In this document: piece by piece, positions 57,059 through 64,000 of the stretch
Numbering within the stretch: position 1 is the stretch's first letter
Layout of the letters: each line of letters begins with the position of its first letter
Assembly (NCBI GenBank): GCA_024345305.1
Contig: BRON01000006.1
Coordinates: forward strand, 806,001 to 870,000
Length of the DNA: 64,000 nucleotides
Reading direction: 5' to 3'
From: Mrakia gelida
Taxonomy: Eukaryota > Basidiomycota > Tremellomycetes > Cystofilobasidiales > Mrakiaceae
The notes under the pieces: model-generated
Seen by the model: only the letters and a program-made list of their open reading frames with translations
Told to the model about the DNA's origin: nothing
The model's database searches: none
Made by a program: the position numbers and the translations under genes

Positions 57059-60000
57059 ATGAGGATCGAAGAGCTCATCCTCGAAGGGTTCAAGTCGTAT
57101 CCCGTTCGAACGACGATCACAGGATGGGACGCTTCCTTCAACGTGAGCTCCTTCTCTTCCTCCTCGTGCTTCCTGGCCTCCAGCTGAGTCACTGATATGT
57201 ATTGGGTATGACAGGCTATTACGGGACTCAATGGATCAGGTTCGTTTCTCGCCCGCTCTGGATGGATTAGGAGGGATGGGAAGGGGGAGGGAAGGAGGGG
57301 AAAACAAACGAGCTCGAGAAGAAGCTGACCTTCTCCTTCCCCCCCTCCCCTTTCCTCACTCTCTTTCAGGGAAGAGTAACATCCTCGATGCAATCTGCTT
57401 CGTGCTGGGTATCACCAACATGACTTCAGTGAGCTCGCATCCTTCTTTCTCCTCGCTTTGACGAGCTCGAAGGGAAGGAAGGGAGCACGAGCGAGCGAGC
57501 GGAGCTGACCCTTTCGACCGTCCTTCCCCTCCTTTGCCTCCTTCCAGGTCCGAGCTGCCAACATGCTCGATCTCATCTACAAGCGAGGTCAAGCTGGAGT
57601 CACCAAGGCTTCCGTTACCATCGTCTTCAACAACTCGGATCGAGCGACGAGTCCTCCCGACTATGTCAACCAACCTCAGATCACCGTTACTCGTCAGGTC
57701 AGTACGAACGGCGACTTTCTTTCGTGGGGTGGGACGATTGGTTAGGAGAAGGGACGGTCGCACCTCTTGACGCTGGAGTTCAGGGGCTATCTTTCGTCGG
57801 AAGGGAAAGGACGAGAAGAAAGGAGTGAACGCTTGAGCTCGAGCTCGCCCTTCCTTCCTTCCCTCCCTCCCTCCACCTCTTTCCCTTCCTTCCTGCCCCT
57901 CCTCATGAATCCTAACCCTTTTTCACTCTCTCTCTCTCCACAGATCGCCGTCGGATCTCTCACCAAGTACCTCCTCAACGGTCACAAATCCTCTCTCGAA
58001 ACCGTCCAGAAACTCTTCCAATCCGTCCAACTCAACATCAACAACCCAAACTTCCTCATCATGCAGGGAAAGATCACCAAGGTCCTCAATATGAAGCCTC
58101 AGGAGATCCTCGGGATGGTAGAGGAGGCGAGTGGAACGAGGATGTTCGAGGAGAGGAAGGAGAAGGCTATGACTCAGATGGGGAAGAAGGACAAGACGCT
58201 GGCGGAGATGCAGTCGGTGAGCTTTCCCTCTCTCTCTTTCTCTCTCTTCTCTCCATTGTTCCGAGATGGGAAGGTTGGCGCTCGAGACGCTGTACAGGAG
58301 AAAGGAGCTGACTCATGGATGGTGTCTCGTTGGGATTGCAGCTGATGGACGAGGAGATTGTACCCAAACTCGACGTTCTGCGGTCGGAGAAGAGGTCGTT
58401 CCTCGCGTATCAGAAGGCCACGTCCGAGCTCGAACGTCTCGTCAGACTCGTCAAGGCTGCCGAGTGGATGGAAGCTACGAAGAGGGAGCAGAAGGCTGGT
58501 GTCGAGCTGACGGCGAAGAAGGGGACCTTGTGAGTAGACGAAGAGCTCGAACACGAGGAGGGAAGTCGACGCGTCGAAGCTGACTTCGCCTTCTGCTTCT
58601 CGACCGCGCTCGTTATCATCAGGGCTGAGAAAAAGGAACTCATCACTTGGCTTGGAGATAAGCAAGCGAGGATGGAGAGGGAGGTCGAGGAGATTCTCAA
58701 GAAGAGGGAGAAGGTAAGTCTTGTGTCGCTCTGTCTCCTTGTTCCCGATCCGACCTCGAACGAAGCTTCCGATTGACTTTCCACTTCTGCTTCTTCTTTG
58801 CGAGAGTAGGAGATGGCCAAGGGAGGGAAACTCGCTGCTCTGATGGAGACCGTCAAGGCGCTCGGACTCGACATCGAGAAGATCAAGACTCAGCTCGAGA
58901 TCAAGGGCAAGGGAATCGCCGAGGACGAGGACAAGCTCAAGGGTGTTCGAGATGGTATCAAGGAGGTTCGTCGTCATTTTTTCTCCTTTGCTTTCTTCGG
59001 TCGTCTCGTTCTCTAACGCGGTCTTCTATTCTATTCTTTTCTCCTCTTCGCCAGATCGAGTCTTCGCGAGGTCCCAAATCCACCCACGCCGCTTCCACCA
59101 CCACCTCCTTCAACACCGTCAAATCCACCTTCGACACTACCACTGCTCGTCTCTCCTCCGATGAAGAACTCCTCCAAACCCTCATCACTGGTCTCAGTTC
59201 CTCGAGCGACGACAACGCCGCCGGAGGGTACATGGGTCAACTGGCTGAGGCGAAGGCGAGACTCGCCAGTGCTGGAACGGAGGCTGAGCAGGCGAAGGTT
59301 AAGATCGAGCACGGAGAGAGGGAGCTGAAGGAGAAAGAACCTCGTGCGAAGAAGGCTGAGAAGGAGGGAGAGGGACTTGGGAAGGAGTTGGAGGGAGCGA
59401 GGAAGGAGAGGGAGGAGCTGAAGAAGAGGGTTGCTGGGTTGGAGTGGGACGAGGATGTGGAGAGCGAGCTTCTCGAGAGGAAAGCTGCTGTCTCGGGGAA
59501 GATGAACGGGTTGGTGGAGGTGAGCAGCTTTCCTCTCCTCTTCTTGCTCGTTGTGTTTCGACGCGTCGAGGATCACTGACCGTTCCTCGCTTCTCGTTTC
59601 GTCTTCTTCAGAAACGAGACCACCTCAAGTCTCGACTCGCCTCGACCGACTTCACCTACTCGGATCCTTCAGCCAACTTCGATCGAACCAAGGTCAAGGG
59701 ACTCGTCGCGAACCTCATCGATCTCGACGAATCGAACTACAACTCGTCAACGGCTCTCGAGATCTGCGCCGGTGGGAAGCTCTACAACGTCATCGTCGAG
59801 GACGAGAAGGTCGCTGCCGCTCTGCTGGGGAACAAGAACAGTCTCAAGAAGCGAGTGACGCTCCTTCCTCTGAACAAGATCCAGCCGTACTCGATTCCAA
59901 GCGAGGTCAGTTCGACGCCCTTCGTTTTCTCTCGTCGCGTCTTCGTTCTCTCCCTCGCGACCGTGCTGACTCTTATCTCTCTTGAACGTCGCTTTCTCCT

Positions 60001-62792
60001 TCTACAGAAAATCAAAGCCGCTCAGAAGCTCGCTCCCAACAAGGTCCAAACCGCCATCTCCCTGGTCGGCTACCCAGCAGAACTCTCCGCCGCCATGGCC
60101 TTCGTCTTCGGTGGAACGCTCATCTGCGCTGACAAGGAAACCGCCAACAAGGTCACCTACGACAAGAACATCCTCGTCAAGTCCATCACCATCGACGGAG
60201 ACGTCTACGATCCATCGGGAACCCTCACGGGTGGAGCTGCTCCTAAGAACGGAGGAGTGTTGATCCAGGTTCAGGAGATCAAGGCCGTCGAGGTCGAGTT
60301 GAGGGCGTGCAGGAAGGAGCTGGAGGAGGTGACGGGGAAGTTGACGGATGCGAAGGCCGTGATCGATAAGTTCCGGAAGGCGAAGAGGGAGCTGGAGATC
60401 AAGGAGCATCAGGTTGGGTTGTTGGAGGAGCAGGTCAACGGGAGTAACGCTGCTAGGGTGAGTCGGACCTCTTCATCTCGTCCTCTTTGACCTCCCGCTC
60501 ATTCTAAACCAACGAAGCTGACCCCTCGTCCTCCTCCCTTCCCTCCCTTCCCTCTTCTTCTCCCCTCTCGTCGACGCTCGACGCGTCTAAAACAGATCGT
60601 CGCCGAGGTCGCTGCCATCAAAGCCAACATCGCCGTGCTCAAGGAGGCCATCGCCGGGACGAAGGACAAGCAGAAGCAGGCTAAGGACGACGTCAAGAGA
60701 CTTGAGAAGGAGATGAACGATTTCAAGAACAACAAGGACTCGAAACTCGCCGAGTGGAAGGTTCGTCGCGTTTTCACACTCGACTTCGTTTTCCTTTCAT
60801 TTCGCCGCTGACCTTACTTCGTTGTTGCCTTGTGACTCTCAGGCATCCATCGCTACCCAGAAGAAGGCTATCGTCAAGCAGACCGCTTCGATGAAGGCTG
60901 CTCAGAAGGAGATGCAGACGGCTCAGCTCGATCTTGGTTCGTTCTTCCTTTCCTCGACGGTTCTTCCCTTTCGAAGGCCGATGCTGACCTCTCGCCGTCG
61001 TCTCTCTTCTCCAAACAGACCAAGTGGATCGGGATATCGAATCAGCAGCTGCCGAGGTCGAGGAAGCCGAGTCGAGTCTTCGTCGGAGTCGAGCAGAGTT
61101 CGAGGGATTGGAACGCGAACAGGCCGAGCTCACCGTTCGTCCCTCCCTCCCTCCCCCTTCCCGCACTCTCTTCTCGACTGACGCCTCTTCCTTGTTGCTT
61201 GCTCTCCAGACCCGATTCAACGCCGCCGACGCTAAGCTCAAGACCGAGCAAGCCGCTCTCGCCTCTTTCGACCAGGAGCTGAAAGACCTCGCCCAAGACA
61301 TCAAGCACAAGAAACAGGAGGTGGAGGACGCTACCCTCGAGGTCCGAAAGCTCGAGCACGAGGTTCAACAACAGCAGCAGGACCAGTCGAAGCACAAGAA
61401 CCGAGTCGCCGATCTGGAGAAGCAGTATGCTTGGATCAAGGTCGAGAAACCGTTCGTCCTTTCTGCTCTCCTCTTCTCCTCGTCGTCTTCTCGAGCCTGA
61501 CCTCTCGTCCTTTCGTTCGACGCGTCACAGCCTCTTCGGTCAACCTGGCTCGCTCTACGACTTCGAGAACTTCAACCTCGGCGTGTCTCGTGAGAGATGC
61601 GCTGAGCTCGAGGAGCAGCAGAAGGGGATGAAGAAGAAGATCAACCCCAAGGTCATCAACATGATCGATAAGTGAGTCGTCTTCTCCCCTCTTCGCTCGA
61701 TATCGAAACTCTCGCTGACTCGCGTCTCGTTTCACAGCGTTGAGAAGAAGGAAGCTGCTCTCAAGAAGATGATGGCCACGGTCACGAAGGACAAGCGGAA
61801 GATCGAGGGAACCATCGCCGAGTTGGATCGATACAAGAGGGACGCGTTGAAGACGACTTGGACGAAGGTCAACGGGTGAGTCGAACTTCGATCTACACCT
61901 CCTTCCGTTTCGGTCGCTAATCTGCTTTCTTCAACAGCGACTTCGGATCCATCTTCGCCGAACTCCTCCCTGGAAACTTCGCCAAACTCCAACCTCCGGA
62001 AGGAATGGACATCACCGAGGGTCTCGAGGTCAAGATCCGACTCGGAAGCGTCTGGAAGGCCTCGCTAACAGAGCTGAGTGGTGGCCAACGGTCAGTCCAT
62101 ATCTCGACGCCGCTCGCCTCTTCCTCCCTCGAGTCGCGTCCTCGAAATTCACTCCCTCCCCTTCTTCTTTTAGATCCCTCATCGCCCTCTCCCTCATCAT
62201 GTCTCTCCTTCAGTTCAAGCCAGCTCCCATGTACATTCTCGACGAGATTGACGCCGCTCTGGATCTCTCGCACACTCAGCACATCGGTCAACTCTTCCGA
62301 AACCGGTTCAAGGGATCTCAGTTCATCGTCGTCAGTCTCAAGGAGGGACTCTTCACCAACGCCAACGTTCTTTTCAAGGCCAAGGTGAGTAGTTTCGCTG
62401 CCTCCTCGCACTCCCGTTCGCCAAACTCGTGCTGACTCTCCGTTCCTCGTCGTCTTTGCCAGTTCATCGATGGAACATCCACCGTCGAGGTTCGTCTCCC
62501 TTCCCCTCTCTCTCTTCCATCCTCCCTCGTTCTCGTCTTCTGACCCTGCTGCTTCCGACTCTCACAGAGAACCGCCACCCGTTCAAGCAACGCCTTCCAC
62601 CAACAACGACCCGCCGTCTCTGCGAGGAAGGGAGGAAAGGAGAACACGTCCATCGCGACCGTCGCCGCTGGAGACGACGAGGAGGACGAGGACGCTGGGT
62701 TCTCGCAGGAGTACAGCCAGTTCTCGGATCCTGGGAAGGGAAAGAAGACCCCTACTGCGGCGGCGAGTAGGAGACCTTTAGTTGGGAGGTAG
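57059..62792 (+). CDS. SMC2: condensin subunit SMC2
   Basis: This is the ATPase arm of condensin, needed for mitotic chromosome compaction. It starts [20 protein letters not shown]. Walker A is GLNGSGKSN, split by an intron after GLNGSG. Also present are [38 protein letters not shown] (Q-loop region, an SMC2 hallmark), then coiled coil and the hinge ([47 protein letters not shown]). After the second coiled coil come the signature [20 protein letters not shown], Walker [19 protein letters not shown] and [20 protein letters not shown]. It ends in a Ser/Glu-rich tail, RRPLVGR, stop 62790-62792. About 17 introns, several with GACGCGTC near the acceptor. Length and motif order are those of a full SMC2. 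Confidence 0.96.
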
Positions 62793-63140
62793 GCAGAGTT
62801 TTTCTTAGTGTGGGTTGGGTTTCGTTTCGCTCCGCTCGGGTTTCGTTCTTCGTTTTTTCGCTCTCTCTCTCTCTCTCTCTCGTTTCTTTCAACTTTCTCT
62901 CTTCTCTTCTCTTCTCTTCTCTTCTCGTTCGGCTCGATTGTATTTACATTTCTCACTTCACTGGAAGGGTCTCTATGAACGAAACAACAACAACACCAAC
63001 AGCACACAAGGACAAAGGGACTGCGGCAAGCTGTCGTCGAAACGCGTCCTTCTGTCTCGCACGCGAAGGGAAATGAGCTCCACCCAAACGTCCTTCCTCC
63101 CCTTCCCTTCCTCCCTTCCCCCTTCCCATCGATTGAGAGG
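62793..63140. repeat. intergenic region with CT microsatellites
   Basis: This region lies between SMC2 and the next plus-strand gene. It has a (CT)10 run at 62861-62880 and about six copies of CTTCT from 62899 to 62927. It probably contains the SMC2 3' UTR and the downstream promoter. Confidence 0.5.
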
Positions 63141-64000
63141 ATGTCCAAGCAATCGACCTTGTTCAAGCACATCACAGGGGTGAAACCTCTTCCTGAGCAG
63201 CAGAGTACCCTCGATAAGGCTATGTTCAGTAAGAAGAAGAAGGAGGAGGGTGGAGGTGAGGAGAAGAAGGGGAAGGAGGAGGTGGAAGGAGGTGGAGCTG
63301 ATGTTGAGATGGTTGAGGTGGAAGGTCAGTTCAGTCTGAGTGCGAGCTGCTTAGGTGGGGGAGACAGTGGAGAGCTGATTGTTGTTGTTGTTTTGATTTC
63401 TCGGTTTTCAAGACTCTCCTGTAAAGAAGAAGCAACAGCCCAAGAAACGAATCGCTCAGGTCAACTCGTCCGAGGAGGAGGTTGAGGTCGTTCCTTCCGC
63501 TTCTGCTTCGTCGTCCAAGGGTCAGTCTCATGCTCTCTCGACCTTGTATGTGTAGATCCGCTCGCCGCAGCTGACCTCCTCCCTCCTCGGTCGTTTCCCT
63601 GCAGCCAACCCTACTCCCTCCCCTTCCAAAGCCTCCTCCTCGTCGAAACCCACCGTTCATCCCTTCTTCTCCCCCGTGAAAGCGAAACCCAAAACGCAAC
63701 CTCGACCTTCGTTCAAATCCGACAAGGACAACAAACCTCAGAAGAAGAAGAAGATCAACGAGGACGCTCAACCTTCTCAAGCCAAGAAAGCCAGGAAGGA
63801 GGAGGTCATCCCTTCCTCGGACGAGGACGAGGAGATGGTCTCCACCACTGACAAGAAGGGCAAAGGGAAGCTCGTTTCCAAGAAGCAGAGGAAGGAGCAG
63901 GAGGAGGAGGAGGAGTTGGAGAATGCTCCTAGTGATGGAGAGGACGAGAAGGATGACGATGACGAGGGGAGTGAGTCGGAGGGGGAGAGTGAAGTGGAGG
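63141..64000 (+). CDS. 5' end of nuclear protein with PIP-box-like start (MSH6 or DNA ligase I?)
   Basis: It starts MSKQSTLFKHITGVKPLPEQ at 63141 and runs off the window, so only the disordered N terminus is visible. The start resembles the PCNA-interacting N termini of MSH6 (QSTLxxFF) and of DNA ligase I, although the second aromatic is absent. QSTLDKAMF is a second degenerate PIP-like motif and HPFFSPVKAK a third possibility. The rest is Lys/Glu/Ser-rich (KKKQQPKKRIAQVNSSEEE; PSSDEDEEM). Introns lie at about 63326-63412 and 63521-63604. Without the catalytic region the product cannot be fixed; nuclear, chromatin-linked function is likely. Confidence 0.5.

Noticed and set aside
1..64000. tRNA, rRNA, CRISPR or transposon features
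   Set aside because: I looked for clover-leaf-like GGTTCGA arms, repeat-spacer arrays, terminal repeats and transposase or reverse transcriptase motifs, and saw none I could support.

Overview
The window looks like nuclear DNA of a basidiomycete yeast, probably Pucciniomycotina (Rhodotorula/Rhodosporidium/Sporobolomyces-like). The reasons are GC-rich DNA, tightly packed genes, many short introns per gene with a GCTGAC-type branch point, and conserved eukaryotic proteins of fungal type. The lineage is my inference. I saw no rRNA, tRNA, CRISPR array or transposon.

Layout, left to right. 0-10 kb: a 3'-truncated Sld3-like replication gene (-), the WD40 protein WDR48/UAF1 (+) and a homeodomain-like protein (-). 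10-18 kb: an MFS transporter (+), an intron-rich sugar transporter (-) and an unresolved stretch. 19-22 kb: SUMO (+) and a second SUMO-like gene (-), tail to tail. 22.8-30 kb: an STK32/YANK-type kinase (+) and a mitochondrial PPR-like protein (-). 30-35 kb: PCNA (+) and the TATA-binding protein (-). 35-42 kb: a DHA1-type MFS drug transporter (-) and an Asteroid-type XPG-fold nuclease (-). 41.7-48.8 kb: a mitochondrial protein with a C-terminal J domain (+), a paralogue of the PPR-like gene (-) and a mitochondrial protein of unknown function (-). 49-57 kb: ORC5 (+), an ornithine cyclodeaminase/mu-crystallin family protein (+), a PLAC8 protein (-) and a queuosine salvage glycosylase (+). 57-64 kb: condensin SMC2 (+) and the 5' end of a gene with a PIP-box-like start, possibly MSH6 or DNA ligase I.

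Many of these genes serve chromosome replication or maintenance (Sld3-like, WDR48, SUMO, PCNA, ORC5, SMC2). They lie on both strands with unrelated genes between them, so nothing in the layout implies co-regulation. The most striking observation is a roughly 93-residue charged insertion in PCNA, in the loop after strand 'VLLKATS'. It carries two psi-K-x-E SUMO-acceptor motifs and a textbook SUMO-interacting motif, and two SUMO genes lie 10 kb away. The second SUMO-like protein ends in Gly-Gly without any propeptide. Another pattern no gene explains is the palindrome GACGCGTC, which recurs mainly in introns. Exon boundaries were read by eye. Those of the two SUMO genes and PCNA were checked base by base for phase; most others are approximate.
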